Position numbers and translations under genes: made by a program. Under the pieces are notes generated by a model. That model made no database searches. It saw only the letters and a list, made by a program, of their open reading frames with translations, and had not been told where the DNA came from. A DNA stretch of 64,000 nucleotides from Pelagovum pacificum (lineage in GTDB: Bacteria; Pseudomonadota; Alphaproteobacteria; Rhodobacterales; Rhodobacteraceae). Shown in pieces: positions 18,453 to 27,698 of this stretch. Every line of letters starts with the position of its first letter. Positions within the stretch are counted from its first letter, which is position 1. Where the stretch lies: assembly GCF_016134045.1 (NCBI RefSeq), contig NZ_CP065915.1:3166501-3230500 (forward strand), read 5' to 3'.

Positions 18453-19658
18453 TCAGCCCCGCTGGTACTCGAACGCGCGGTAGAGGCCGCGCAGTTCGGC
18501 CAGCCCTTTGAGACGTCCGACAGCGGGGTAACCCGGCTGCGTCTGGTGGCCGATATCGGTGAGGATGTCCTGCCCGTGGTCCGGACGGAACGGGATCGAC
18601 CAGTCGGCGCGGCCCTCAGCCTTGCGGCGGGCCTCCTCCGCGACGACCGCGCGGACCATGCCGGCCATGTCGGTATGACCGGACAGATGTTCATCTTCAT
18701 AGAAGGAGTTCATCACCGCCGTGCCCTCGATCGCGACATTGCGCAGGTGGAGGAAGTGAACCCGATCGGCGAGCTGTCGGAAGATCTCCACCGGATCATT
18801 GTCCGGCCGCGCGCCGAGCGACCCCGTGCAGAGCGTCGCCCCGTTCGACGGCAGGTCGACGGCATCCAGCACCTCGCGGTAGTTGGCCCCGGTCGACATG
18901 ATGCGCGGCAAGCCAAGCAGCGGGAACGGCGGATCATCCGGGTGACAGCAGAGCCGCATCCCGAGGTCCCGCGCGAGCGGCGCGACCTCGGACAGGAAGT
19001 CGATCAGGTGTCCGCGAAGCTGGCCTTCGGAGATGTTGTCATATTCGGCGAGGTGGCCGCGCACGTCGTCGAGCGTGAAGTGCTCCGCCGTGCCGGGGAG
19101 GCCGAAGACAACGTTGCCCGAAAGCTGCTCTTTCTGCGCGTCGTCCATCTCGGCGAACCGGCCGGCGGCTGCCTCGACCACATCGTCCGGGAAGCTCTGC
19201 GCCGCGCCGGGGCGAGCGAGGATGTGGATATCGAAAGCTGCGAAGTCGATCAGGTCGAACCGCATGCAGCGCGCACCGGTCGGGCGTTCCCAGCCGAGGT
19301 CGGTGCGGGTCCAGTCGAGCACCGGCATGAAGTTGTAGCAGATCACCTCGATCCCGGCATGGGCGAGGTTGGTCATGGACTCCTTCCAGGCGGCGATGTC
19401 CGCCTTCCAGTCACCCTTCTGCTTCTTGATGTTCTCCGACACCGGCAGGGATTCGACGACCGTCCAGGACAGCGTCGACGGCGTGCCGTCGGCCCGCGTC
19501 GCGATCTCGGACTTGCGGCGCTCGATCTCTTCGGGCGACCAGGTCGCGCCCGTCGGCAGATGGTGCAAGGCGGATACGACTCCCTCGACCCCGGCCTGCA
19601 TCATGTGATCGACGCTCACACGGTCTTTTGGCCCGAACCATCGCCAGGTCTGCTGCAT
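18453..19658 (-). CDS. uxuA: Mannonate dehydratase
   Basis: UxuA converts D-mannonate to 2-keto-3-deoxy-D-gluconate in hexuronate breakdown. The sequence begins with the family hallmark QQTWRWFGPKD and includes CYNFMPVLDWTRTDL, the metal-binding region LCCHPDDPPFPLLGLPRI and FLHLRNV, ending with a C-terminal RPDHGQDIL. The start at 19658 follows GGGAGGACGG; the open frame to 19724 has no support. Length is 401 residues, typical for the family. It is convergent with the IlvD-type dehydratase and divergent from the zinc dehydrogenase with a 68-base gap that should contain both promoters. Confidence 0.96.
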   Translation of the reverse strand: MQQTWRWFGPKDRVSVDHMMQAGVEGVVSALHHLPTGATWSPEEIERRKSEIATRADGTPSTLSWTVVESLPVSENIKKQKGDWKADIAAWKESMTNLAHAGIEVICYNFMPVLDWTRTDLGWERPTGARCMRFDLIDFAAFDIHILARPGAAQSFPDDVVEAAAGRFAEMDDAQKEQLSGNVVFGLPGTAEHFTLDDVRGHLAEYDNISEGQLRGHLIDFLSEVAPLARDLGMRLCCHPDDPPFPLLGLPRIMSTGANYREVLDAVDLPSNGATLCTGSLGARPDNDPVEIFRQLADRVHFLHLRNVAIEGTAVMNSFYEDEHLSGHTDMAGMVRAVVAEEARRKAEGRADWSIPFRPDHGQDILTDIGHQTQPGYPAVGRLKGLAELRGLYRAFEYQRG

Positions 19659-19726
19659 CGGTTTCCGTCCTCCCTGCTTGTCCGGGAGAGGTAGCAGGGG
19701 GCGGCGATGTTGACTAGTTTCCAACC

Positions 19727-20773
19727 ATGAGCATTCGCGTCGCGCGCCTGTACGCCCCCGGAGACCTTCGGATCGAAGCGGACCTCGCCCCTGAGGCGGG
19801 CCCCGGAGAGGTCGTCGTCGCGATCGGCGCGGGCGGGATTTGCGGGTCCGACCTGCACTATTTCCGCCACGGCGGCATCGGCGCGATCAGGGTGCGCGAG
19901 CCGATCATCCTCGGCCACGAGGCCGCCGGCACGGTCGAGGCGCTCGGCACGGGCGTGACCGGCCTCGCCATTGGGGACCGGGTCGCGCTGAACCCGTCGA
20001 ACCCCTGTGGAGGCTGCGACTATTGCCTTGCGGGGGCCGAGCGGCATTGCCTAACGATGCGGTTCCGCGGCTCTGCGATGTACCTGCCACATGAGCAGGG
20101 TTTCTTCCGTGACCGGCTCGTCGTCGGGGCGGCGCAGTGTTTTCCGGTGTCAACGGAGGTTCCTATGGCCGAAGCCGCACTGGCGGAGCCGCTGGCCGTC
20201 TGCCGACATGCCATGCGACAGGCCGGAGACCTCGCCGGCCGGCGCGTGCTGGTGACGGGCGCGGGTCCGATCGGTGCGCTCTGCGCCGCGCTGGCCCGGC
20301 ACTACGGCGCGGCGGAGGTTGTGGTGACCGACCTCGAGGATGCCGCGCTCGACGTTGCCGGAAAGGTCGGTGCGACGACGCTGGTCAATGTCGCGACCCG
20401 GCCGGACGGGCTGACGACCTATGAAGCCGACAAGGGGCGGTTCGACGTGACCTTCGAGTGCTCGGCCTCCGAAGCCGCGCTCAGGAGCGCCATCGCCTGC
20501 ACGCGCCCGACGGGCACGATCGTGCAGGTCGGCCTGATGGGCGAGACCCCGATCCCGGTCAATCAACTGGTCGCGAAGGAGTTGCGGCTGGTCGGCACGC
20601 ACCGCTTCGATGTCGAGTTCGGCGAGGCTGTCGATCTCATCAACACCCGCGCCCTGACGCTCGGCCCCGTGGTCACCCACAGCGTGCCGGTGTCGGACGC
20701 GGCCGAAGCGATGGCCCTGGCGGGAGACCGGAGCCGCGTCGTCAAGGTGCAGCTCGCGTTCGGCCTCTCCTAG
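19727..20773 (+). CDS. Zinc-dependent sugar-acid dehydrogenase, L-idonate 5-dehydrogenase type
   Basis: A 348-residue medium-chain zinc dehydrogenase. Catalytic zinc residues are C39 in GICGSDLHYF and H64/E65 in LGHEAAG; the structural zinc cysteines are C94, C97, C100 and C108 (CGGCDYC, then HC). The NAD(P)-binding loop is VTGAGPIGALCA. Sequence style and the YFRHGGIG motif fit L-idonate 5-dehydrogenase, which interconverts L-idonate and 5-ketogluconate; other polyol or sugar-acid substrates are possible. It is divergent from uxuA and its stop overlaps the helicase stop on the other strand by 4 bases. Confidence 0.88.
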   Translation: MSIRVARLYAPGDLRIEADLAPEAGPGEVVVAIGAGGICGSDLHYFRHGGIGAIRVREPIILGHEAAGTVEALGTGVTGLAIGDRVALNPSNPCGGCDYCLAGAERHCLTMRFRGSAMYLPHEQGFFRDRLVVGAAQCFPVSTEVPMAEAALAEPLAVCRHAMRQAGDLAGRRVLVTGAGPIGALCAALARHYGAAEVVVTDLEDAALDVAGKVGATTLVNVATRPDGLTTYEADKGRFDVTFECSASEAALRSAIACTRPTGTIVQVGLMGETPIPVNQLVAKELRLVGTHRFDVEFGEAVDLINTRALTLGPVVTHSVPVSDAAEAMALAGDRSRVVKVQLAFGLS

Positions 20774-22872
20774 CGGTCGCGGCGCTTCGGCGGCTGTTTT
20801 CCACCCGGCTTGCGGTTCGGACCGGCGGGCTTGCCCGGTTTGCCGGTCGCCTTGTGACGCGGCTTGCGCGGCTTGCCGTCGGCATCCGGCGATCCACCGA
20901 AGCTCTTCTTCGGACGTCCGGTGCCGTCGCCTTTCGGGGCGCCGTCTCGGGGCCCGTCGAAGCGCGGTTTGCGCGGTTTACCATCGCGATCAGGTGCTCC
21001 GCCGAAGACCCGCTTGGGACGCGCGGCGCCCTCGGCCTTCGGAGCATCGTCGCGCGGCGTGTCGGAACGCGGCTTGCGCGGTCGGTCGTCGTTGTCCTGC
21101 CTCGCCTTGAAGGTCTTCTTCTGGCGCGGCGCCGTATCCTCGGCGGGGGCTTCGTCGCGCGGAGCGTCCGGCCTGGGCTTGCGGGGCTTGTAGTCGTCTC
21201 GCCGCTGCGGACGGTCGGACGCGCCGTCATGGGGCTTGCCCTCCCGCCGGGGACGAGGCCCGGACGGGCGGTTGTCGGAGGGCTGCGGCCCGCGCGCGAA
21301 ATCGGGCGCGGAGTCGAGCTTGCGCGCCGTCACGCCTTCTTCAAGCTGACCGTCACCGAGCGCGGCGGTGAAACGCTCGACGGAGGCTTCGGCGATCTCG
21401 ACGAACGTCTCCCCCTGCTGAACCCGGATCGCGCCGATCGCGCTCTTGTCGATGCGCCCGGCGCGGCAGAGCAGCGGCAGCAGCCAACGAGCCTCGGCCC
21501 GCTCTTCACGACCGACAGACAGCGAGAACCACGAACTCGGACCGAAGGGCACCCGCTCTTTGGGAGGCGTACGCACGTCGGGATCGGACAGCTCTTCCGG
21601 GGCCGAATGGCGGGTCCGGTAGAGGCGCAGATAGGCGGCGGCGATGGCAGTCGGCGACTGCGCGGCGAGCAGACGCTCGGCGAAGGCTGCTTCCTCTTCC
21701 GTCGCCTCGTCGCTCCATGACGGGTCGGAGAGCAGACGCTCCTCGTCACGGCGCAGGATGTCGGCGGCGTCGGGGGCAGTCGTCCATTCGGCGGTGACCT
21801 TGGCGAACTTCAGCAGCCGTTCGGCGCGCTTCACCATCTTCGGCGGCACGATCAGCGCGGAGATGCCCTTGCGCCCTGCCCGGCCTGTCCTGCCGGAGCG
21901 GTGCAACAGGCCTTCGGCGTTGGTGGGCAGTTCGGCGTGGATCACCAGCTCGAGGTTCGGCAGGTCGATGCCACGCGCGGCGACGTCGGTGGCGACGCAG
22001 ACCCGCGCCCGACCGTCGCGCATCGCCTGAAGCGCGTGCGTCCGTTCGGACTGGCTGAGCTCACCCGACAGGCAGACGACGGCGAAGCCCCGGTTGGCAA
22101 ACCGGGCCGTGAGACGGTTCACGGTGGCGCGGGTGTTGGCGAAGACGATGGCGTTCTGCGCCTCGTGGAAGCGCAGGACGTTGATGATTGCGTTCTCGGC
22201 GTCGCGGTCCGCGACCTTCATCGCCTGGTAGGCGATATCGGCGTGCTGGCTCTTCTCGGACAGCGTGGTCACTCGAACGGCGTCGCGCTGGTAGCTCTTC
22301 GCCAGGGTGGCGATCGACGGCGGCACGGTGGCGGAGAACATCAGTGTGCGCCGATCCTCGGGTGCCTCGCCGAGCATGAACTCGAGGTCCTCGCGGAAGC
22401 CGAGGTCGAGCATCTCGTCCGCCTCGTCCAGAACCACGGCGCGCAGGCCGGTCATGTCAAGCGATCCGCGCTGGATGTGGTCGCGCAGGCGACCCGGCGT
22501 GCCGACGACGATATGCGCGCCCCGCTCCAGCGCCCGCCGTTCGTCGCGCATGTCCATGCCGCCGACGCAGGTCGCGACGCGTGCCCCGGTCTTCGCATAG
22601 AGCCAGCCAAGCTCGCGGCTGACCTGAAAGGCCAGCTCGCGCGTTGGGGCGATGATGAGGGCGAGCGGCGCTTCGGCCAGACCGAGCGTCTCCGCCTCCC
22701 CAAGCAGCGTCGACCCGATGGCGAGGCCGAAGCCCACGGTCTTGCCGGACCCGGTCTGTGCCGAAACGAGCAGATCGGCGCTCGCAAGCTCCGGATCGGT
22801 CACGGCCTCCTGCACGGGGGTCAGGGTGTCGTAACCACGCTCGGCGAGCGCATCGGAAAGGGTCTGTATCAT
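20770..22872 (-). CDS. DEAD-box RNA helicase with repetitive basic C-terminal tail
   Basis: This 700-residue ATP-dependent RNA helicase should act in ribosome assembly or cold adaptation. Motifs in order are the Q-motif region (LTPVQEAV), AQTGSGKT, PTRELAFQV, GTPGRLRDHI, VLDEADEMLD, FSATVP, ATDVAARGIDLP and HRSGRTGRAGRKG. A DbpA/CsdA-type RNA-binding domain lies at about 435-510 (WFSLSVGREERAEARWLLPLL). The last 140 residues are four imperfect copies of a 35-residue unit rich in lysine, arginine and proline, which probably binds RNA without a fixed fold. The gap between this gene and the next one (22873-23010) shows no clear feature. Confidence 0.95.
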   Translation of the reverse strand: MIQTLSDALAERGYDTLTPVQEAVTDPELASADLLVSAQTGSGKTVGFGLAIGSTLLGEAETLGLAEAPLALIIAPTRELAFQVSRELGWLYAKTGARVATCVGGMDMRDERRALERGAHIVVGTPGRLRDHIQRGSLDMTGLRAVVLDEADEMLDLGFREDLEFMLGEAPEDRRTLMFSATVPPSIATLAKSYQRDAVRVTTLSEKSQHADIAYQAMKVADRDAENAIINVLRFHEAQNAIVFANTRATVNRLTARFANRGFAVVCLSGELSQSERTHALQAMRDGRARVCVATDVAARGIDLPNLELVIHAELPTNAEGLLHRSGRTGRAGRKGISALIVPPKMVKRAERLLKFAKVTAEWTTAPDAADILRRDEERLLSDPSWSDEATEEEAAFAERLLAAQSPTAIAAAYLRLYRTRHSAPEELSDPDVRTPPKERVPFGPSSWFSLSVGREERAEARWLLPLLCRAGRIDKSAIGAIRVQQGETFVEIAEASVERFTAALGDGQLEEGVTARKLDSAPDFARGPQPSDNRPSGPRPRREGKPHDGASDRPQRRDDYKPRKPRPDAPRDEAPAEDTAPRQKKTFKARQDNDDRPRKPRSDTPRDDAPKAEGAARPKRVFGGAPDRDGKPRKPRFDGPRDGAPKGDGTGRPKKSFGGSPDADGKPRKPRHKATGKPGKPAGPNRKPGGKQPPKRRDR
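20881..21201 (-). repeat. In-gene tandem repeat encoding about four 35-residue units
   Basis: The region encodes repeats built around KPRKPR.D.PRD.APK followed by RPK..FGG.PD. Copies are separated by 35 residues with substitutions, so the repeat is old or under protein-level selection rather than a recent slippage product. Confidence 0.75.
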
Positions 22873-23010
22873 CGGAGGGGCCGGTCTAATGTAGGGAAAG
22901 GACGCCGTCGGCGCGTCCCGGCCAACGTGTCGTCAGGCCGGAAGGCGCTTCACTAGCTCAATCGGAGCTTGCTGTATACGGCTCATTTCGACCTGCGACG
23001 GTCGGGCGCG

Positions 23011-23697
23011 TCAGCGCCGCTTGTCCTTCGACTTCCAAGTGTCGAGCCAGCGGCGCACCCTGCCCCGCCGTTCCGCAACGCGGGCCTGTGCCTGGTCGAA
23101 GCGGTCACCGGTCGCGTCGGCGAACGGGTCGAGTGTCCGTTCCCGGAACTGGTGCCACATGGCGCGGACGAAGAAGTAGCCGGCGATCAGGACGAGGAAG
23201 ACCACGATGTTCACCCACGGGATCGGCCGGAAATCGGGACCCGGCGCGGCACGGATCGAGACCGCGTTCGGATAGACCGACAGGAACGGGATCCGCCAGC
23301 CGTAGTGGGTCAGGACGACCCACTCCGGGTTGGCCTGCGTGGAGCGCCGGTCCTCCGCCTCCGTCTGGAGATTGGAGGAATCGAACTTGAAGTACGGCGG
23401 GTAGATCCAGCCGGTGTCCTCGTTGCGGTAGACCATCGTCTGATCCCCCGTCCGGATCAGTCCGAACAGGTAGGTCCGTTTGCGCACGGTATTGATGAGG
23501 CGCAGGTCCCGGTTGCCGATGTCGCTCGCTCCGGCGTCGGCCTGCGCATAGAAAATCCGGTTCACGGCGGAGAAGTCGGTGCGGATGACCTCGGTGTTGA
23601 CCACGCGGGCCACGTCCTGCCCCGGCAGCACGTAATAGAGGAACAGCACGGCGATCAGGGTGAGGATCATCCGGAAGACCCGGCGAACGTTGCGCAT
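23011..23697 (-). CDS. DUF1523 family membrane protein
   Basis: A 228-residue inner-membrane protein with one helix near the N-terminus (about 8-26) and one near 163-183. The segment between them should be periplasmic and carries the family pattern YVLPGQDVARVV, YRNEDTGW and PPYFKFDSS, then HYGWRIPFLS. The last 40 residues are basic and cytoplasmic. DUF1523 proteins occur across the Rhodobacteraceae with unknown function. It is the last gene of the leftward seven-gene module and starts 15 bases after the preceding small membrane protein, so co-transcription is likely. Confidence 0.87.
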   Translation of the reverse strand: MRNVRRVFRMILTLIAVLFLYYVLPGQDVARVVNTEVIRTDFSAVNRIFYAQADAGASDIGNRDLRLINTVRKRTYLFGLIRTGDQTMVYRNEDTGWIYPPYFKFDSSNLQTEAEDRRSTQANPEWVVLTHYGWRIPFLSVYPNAVSIRAAPGPDFRPIPWVNIVVFLVLIAGYFFVRAMWHQFRERTLDPFADATGDRFDQAQARVAERRGRVRRWLDTWKSKDKRR

Positions 23698-23712
23698 GTC
23701 TCAAGCGTCCCT

Positions 23713-23976
23713 TCAGTTGATCATGTACATGATCACGCCGACCGCAATGGTCGGCACGACATACACAAGCAGTATCAGTCTCTTGCGGAGCGAGCCGTGA
23801 TACTCCGCCATCCCTGCCTCGATATAGGCGTCCCGTGCGGCGGCGTCACCCTGCGGATCGGCGTCCCAGCGGTCTTCGAGCTTCTCGCGCCGGACGGAGC
23901 GACTGTAGATCGACACGCAGAGATAGACGATCGTCATGATGATGAAGCCGAACACGATCAACCGGACGAACTGCAT
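23713..23976 (-). CDS. Small two-helix membrane protein of the AAA module
   Basis: An 87-residue protein with a hydrophobic helix at each end (about 5-24 and 66-86) and a charged middle (SRSVRREKLEDRWD). Both termini would lie on the same side with a hairpin topology. I do not recognise a family. It has an AGGAGAAGG ribosome site, follows the 451-residue protein by 15 bases and precedes the DUF1523 gene by 15 bases. The tight spacing on both sides argues that it is a real gene and a component of the same complex. Confidence 0.75.
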   Translation of the reverse strand: MQFVRLIVFGFIIMTIVYLCVSIYSRSVRREKLEDRWDADPQGDAAARDAYIEAGMAEYHGSLRKRLILLVYVVPTIAVGVIMYMIN

Positions 23977-23991
23977 GGACCTTCTCCTCCT

Positions 23992-25347
23992 CTAGCGCCG
24001 CCGCACCGCGCCCCACGGGCCGACAAGGTCGATCATGTCGGCGGCCGGGGTCTTCGGCTCGTTCTGCGGCTCCTCCATCGGCGCCTCGTGCCCAAACAGT
24101 GCCGCCCGCGTTCCCGCCTTGTCCACCTGGTATTCGCGGTCGAGGAAGTCCGCGACATAGGCGCGCTTCTCGTCCGGCCAGGAGGAATAGGCGGCGTAGA
24201 ACGCCTCCTTGTGACAGATGAACAGCTGCCGGATATCGAGCGGTGACAGCTGCGCCAGCAGCATGTTCACGAGATCGGCGTCCGGAACGTCCGCCGCGCG
24301 AAGCGTGTAGAAATAGGCGGGGTGCTCCGACGTGATGCGGGGCCAGGGGCCTCCGTCCTCGACCCAGCGGGCCAGCGCGGCGAGGCCCTGGTATTCCTCG
24401 GGCAGCTGATCGGCATAGCGGCGTCCGAGCGCCCGCAAGTCGCGCCGTGTCGCGCCCGAGAGGTTCTCGCCCATCCGGGCGGCGAGTTCGGCGACAACGA
24501 AGTCCATCTTCTGGTGCAGGATCGCACCGCCGTCGACGCCGCGCGCCTTCACGATCGGCTCGGCGAGGCCGTTCACCTCAAGGAAGATCGCGATCTCGGT
24601 CCGGTCGCGCAGGTCGAAGGTGCTCTCGATCGGCAGCGGACCCAGCGCGGCCTTGTCGCCGGCCGCGATGGCGGCCGGTTCATCGACGCCTCGAAAGATG
24701 TAGATCCCGCCGAAATGCGCGGTCCAGAAATTCTGCTGGTCGAAGCTCATCCGGCTGAGGTTCACCGGGTTGCGCACCACATCGCCGGTCTGCTTGGCGA
24801 GGCCGATCATCTGGGCGATCAGAACGTCGTCGTACCAGGCGTTGTCCTCGGCCTTGAAGCGGTCGATCAGCTTGCCGAGCTCGGCCGCCGTCGCGACCGT
24901 GCGGGCCGTGGTGTCCGCCTCTACCGTGATCCGGCGGATATCGAACAGCTTCGCCGGGCTCTCCACGCTGAAGACCGAGTTCACGAGTTCGCCTGCCACC
25001 GCATCTTTCGTCGTCAGTGCGAAGAGCTGCGGTTCGTTCTCGGTGATGAACTGCTTGAGGATGCCACGACTCGTCGAGAATTTCGCGTTCAGCAGCGGGG
25101 CCGTCTTCTGCTCCGTCGTCAGCAGGATGAACTGCCGGTTCACGCCGCGCTGGTTGAGGTAGAGCTCATCGCCAAGCTCCGCCCCGATTTCGGGGGAGAA
25201 CCCCGAGATGTCGATGTGGAAATCGTCGAGCGTCGTCTGCTTGCCCGTCAGGTGCCGGAGCGCTCGGTTGTAACGCTCGACGAGGATCGGCGAGGTCACC
25301 CGGACGAGGTTGCCGAACATCAGTCCTTTTTCGATCAGGCGTTTCAT
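23992..25347 (-). CDS. Unknown 451-residue protein of the AAA module
   Basis: A soluble protein without signal peptide or membrane helix. It starts MKRLIEKGLMFGNLVRV and ends in a proline- and glutamate-rich stretch (EEPQNEPKTP). I see no nucleotide-binding, nuclease or protease motif. My recollection is that Rhodobacteraceae genomes carry a placeholder family of this size (possibly DUF6638), but I cannot confirm the match. It lies one base after the small membrane gene at 25349, in the third position after the ATPase gene, so it probably belongs to the complex the ATPase remodels. Function is unknown. Confidence 0.75.
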   Translation of the reverse strand: MKRLIEKGLMFGNLVRVTSPILVERYNRALRHLTGKQTTLDDFHIDISGFSPEIGAELGDELYLNQRGVNRQFILLTTEQKTAPLLNAKFSTSRGILKQFITENEPQLFALTTKDAVAGELVNSVFSVESPAKLFDIRRITVEADTTARTVATAAELGKLIDRFKAEDNAWYDDVLIAQMIGLAKQTGDVVRNPVNLSRMSFDQQNFWTAHFGGIYIFRGVDEPAAIAAGDKAALGPLPIESTFDLRDRTEIAIFLEVNGLAEPIVKARGVDGGAILHQKMDFVVAELAARMGENLSGATRRDLRALGRRYADQLPEEYQGLAALARWVEDGGPWPRITSEHPAYFYTLRAADVPDADLVNMLLAQLSPLDIRQLFICHKEAFYAAYSSWPDEKRAYVADFLDREYQVDKAGTRAALFGHEAPMEEPQNEPKTPAADMIDLVGPWGAVRRR

Positions 25348-25348
25348 A

Positions 25349-25696
25349 TCACCACGTCTCCTCGACCCAGTGCTTCGGCAGACCCGCGACGCTGAGGATC
25401 ATGATCGGCCCCCATAGCAGGGCGGAGGCGAGGCCGAGGCGGGCGAAATGTACCAGCCCCTCGCGAACGCCGAGGGAGAAGACCTCGGACAGGGACAGAC
25501 CCTGCAGGATATAGAGCAGCAGGAAGAAGATCATGCCGAGCGCGACCATGATGCAGGTCGACGCGAACGCGAGCAGCAGGAGTGGTTTGACCCCCTCGGG
25601 AAAGACGATGGCCAGCAATCGTGGGACCACCCAGCCGATGGCTGCCAGCACGATCGCCGGGATCAGGATTCCGCCCGAGAGAAGGGACGTGTCCAT
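25349..25696 (-). CDS. Small three-helix membrane protein of the AAA module
   Basis: A 115-residue hydrophobic protein with helices at about 10-30, 37-65 and 86-105 (PLLLLAFASTCIMVALG is the core of the second). No family is recognised. Its start shares one base with the stop of the AAA+ ATPase gene (TGATG), which implies translational coupling and fixed stoichiometry. It is therefore a candidate membrane anchor for the ATPase. Confidence 0.8.
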   Translation of the reverse strand: MDTSLLSGGILIPAIVLAAIGWVVPRLLAIVFPEGVKPLLLLAFASTCIMVALGMIFFLLLYILQGLSLSEVFSLGVREGLVHFARLGLASALLWGPIMILSVAGLPKHWVEETW

Positions 25697-27630
25697 CAGT
25701 CCTCCCGGCTTTCGAGGTAACGCCGCTTTGCCTCTTCTTGTCGGCCGTAGTCGCGCACCATCTGGTCGATCGCAGCTTCGTCCGACTTGTCGGCATAGCG
25801 GAATTCACTGTCAGCGTAGCGGTTTATTTCCTGTATCACCATCTCGGTCGTGATCGGCTGACGCAGCTCGGAGATCATGTCCCGCTTCGTCTCATAAGGT
25901 TTGAACAGGAAGAGCTCCGGGTTTTCCATCCACTCATCGGGCAGTTCGAAGTCCATGGCGCGGACCTTCACCGCATCCGTGATATTCTTGATCGCGCGAC
26001 CCGTGAAACGCTCGTCCGCCTCCTGGATCGCCTTGAGGTAGGTGCCGAGCTTGGCGATCGTGTCGAGTTCGCCGAGCCGGTCATGGACCCGATCGAAGAC
26101 CGCGATCAGCCCTTCCTCATGCGGTCGGGCGTGGCTTTCGAAGGACTTCGCGACCGCCGACTTGATCTCCTGGTTGGCATAGAGGTCGTGGTCGCCGAGC
26201 CCAATGTCGTGGTTCTTGCCCATCAGCAGGTGAAGGATGTCGATGTAATCCTCCCGCGTCTGCGGTCCGTCGACGAGGAAGCGCGCGCCGGCCCGCTGGC
26301 GCAGCGCATCGTCGACGTTCTCGGGGTAGTTCGAGAACATCCCGAACGTGCAGTTCCCGCGCACCACGGTGTTGGCCCCGGCGAAGCTCTCCATCAGGAC
26401 GGCCGTGATCTCGAGCTGACCGGCGCTCGACTGGCGGTCGCCACGCTTGCCGGCGAGCTGGTCGATGTCGTCGATCGTGCCGAAGCCGATGGCCGAGGGG
26501 TCAACGATGTTGTTGATGAAGGCCTTCGCGTTCTGCCCCGACTTGCCCTGGTAGCTGTCGATGTTGTCCGTCGACAGGTTCTGGTAACGGAATGGGTAGC
26601 CCGCCACCTGGCAGTAATCGTTGACGAGCCCGGCCATCATCTGGATCAGGGTCGTCTTGCCGGTGCCCGGCTTGCCGTCGCCCATGAATGTGAAGATGAA
26701 ACCGCCCAGCTCCGCGAACGGGTTCAGGCGCCGGTCGAAGTCGTAGGCCATCAGCATCTTGGCCAGCCGCATCGCCTGGTATTTCGCGATGTGGTTGCCG
26801 ACGACTTCGTGCGGCTTCTTGAAGGTCATCGTCGGGGTCGAGCCCTTGGCCGCGCGCGCAGGGGCGAAGCCCTGCACGGTGAAGCCCTTTTCCTCAACCC
26901 GCCAGCTCGCGGAGGTAAAGGGCTCGAGCCGCCCGGTCGTGGTGGCCCGTACCGACGTCTTTTCCATCACCGCTTCGGCGAAGGCCATGAGGGTCGCCAC
27001 GATCCGCCCATCCGTCGTGCCATGCGCAGCGAGATCGTGGTCGAGCTCCCATAGGAGGCCGTGGAGCGCGAGCTGGCCGTTCTCGGTCAGCAGTTCCTCG
27101 ACCTCGCCGATCTCGACATTGTCCTCGCTCGCATGGTCGGCGAGGTGGAAGGCCGTCGCGGAAGCGAAAGTGAAGGCGGTGACAAGGGCCTCACCCGTGA
27201 GGAGTTCGCTGAAGTCGGACGACTTGCCGGCCGACAGCGTGCCGTCGAGATTGGCGCGCTTCAGATCGGCGAGCCCGGTGCGATCCGAGTATTGTTCGGC
27301 GATCGCTAGCGCGATGGCGAGGGACCGGCGCAGCACGTTGAGCACGGAGGCCTGCAGCGGCGAGATCAGCGCGTCTTCGTCCGCGCCTTCGATCCGCGCG
27401 ATCAGCTGGACGCCCTCGGTGCGGGCGGTGCGGCGCGTGACGAGGCCGGGAGTCGTGGAGCGGAAGGCACGTCGCGTGCCGATGCCGGAGGAGCGCTCAG
27501 GTCGCGGGGCGTCGGTGCCACGGGCGATCCGGGGCGAGTGATCGAACCCTTCGAGCAGCGACAGGGCGGCCGGGTAATGCTTGCGGATGTCTTCTTCGCG
27601 AAGCTCCATCTGATCGGACGACAGGCTCAT
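25696..27630 (-). CDS. AAA+ family ATPase, core of the unknown module
   Basis: A 644-residue ATPase. The N-terminal 300 residues contain a mainly helical region (about 90-225) that probably binds partners. The ATPase core has Walker A GDGKPGTGKTT (317-327), Walker B IGFGTIDDID (381-390), a sensor-1-like asparagine in FGMFSNYPE, and arginines in ALRQRAG that could act in trans. The lid follows around 480-560. The gene has a GGGAGG ribosome site and is preceded by two AT-rich palindromes. AAA+ proteins remodel or disassemble protein complexes; the partners here are most likely the coiled-coil and membrane proteins encoded next to it. Specific function is unknown. Confidence 0.88.
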   Translation of the reverse strand: MSLSSDQMELREEDIRKHYPAALSLLEGFDHSPRIARGTDAPRPERSSGIGTRRAFRSTTPGLVTRRTARTEGVQLIARIEGADEDALISPLQASVLNVLRRSLAIALAIAEQYSDRTGLADLKRANLDGTLSAGKSSDFSELLTGEALVTAFTFASATAFHLADHASEDNVEIGEVEELLTENGQLALHGLLWELDHDLAAHGTTDGRIVATLMAFAEAVMEKTSVRATTTGRLEPFTSASWRVEEKGFTVQGFAPARAAKGSTPTMTFKKPHEVVGNHIAKYQAMRLAKMLMAYDFDRRLNPFAELGGFIFTFMGDGKPGTGKTTLIQMMAGLVNDYCQVAGYPFRYQNLSTDNIDSYQGKSGQNAKAFINNIVDPSAIGFGTIDDIDQLAGKRGDRQSSAGQLEITAVLMESFAGANTVVRGNCTFGMFSNYPENVDDALRQRAGARFLVDGPQTREDYIDILHLLMGKNHDIGLGDHDLYANQEIKSAVAKSFESHARPHEEGLIAVFDRVHDRLGELDTIAKLGTYLKAIQEADERFTGRAIKNITDAVKVRAMDFELPDEWMENPELFLFKPYETKRDMISELRQPITTEMVIQEINRYADSEFRYADKSDEAAIDQMVRDYGRQEEAKRRYLESRED

Positions 27631-27698
27631 CGAAAATCCTCCCGGTAGAGAACGATAAATTCATGAAAAAGCAGGAAATTCGGACCGGCCGTCCTTAA

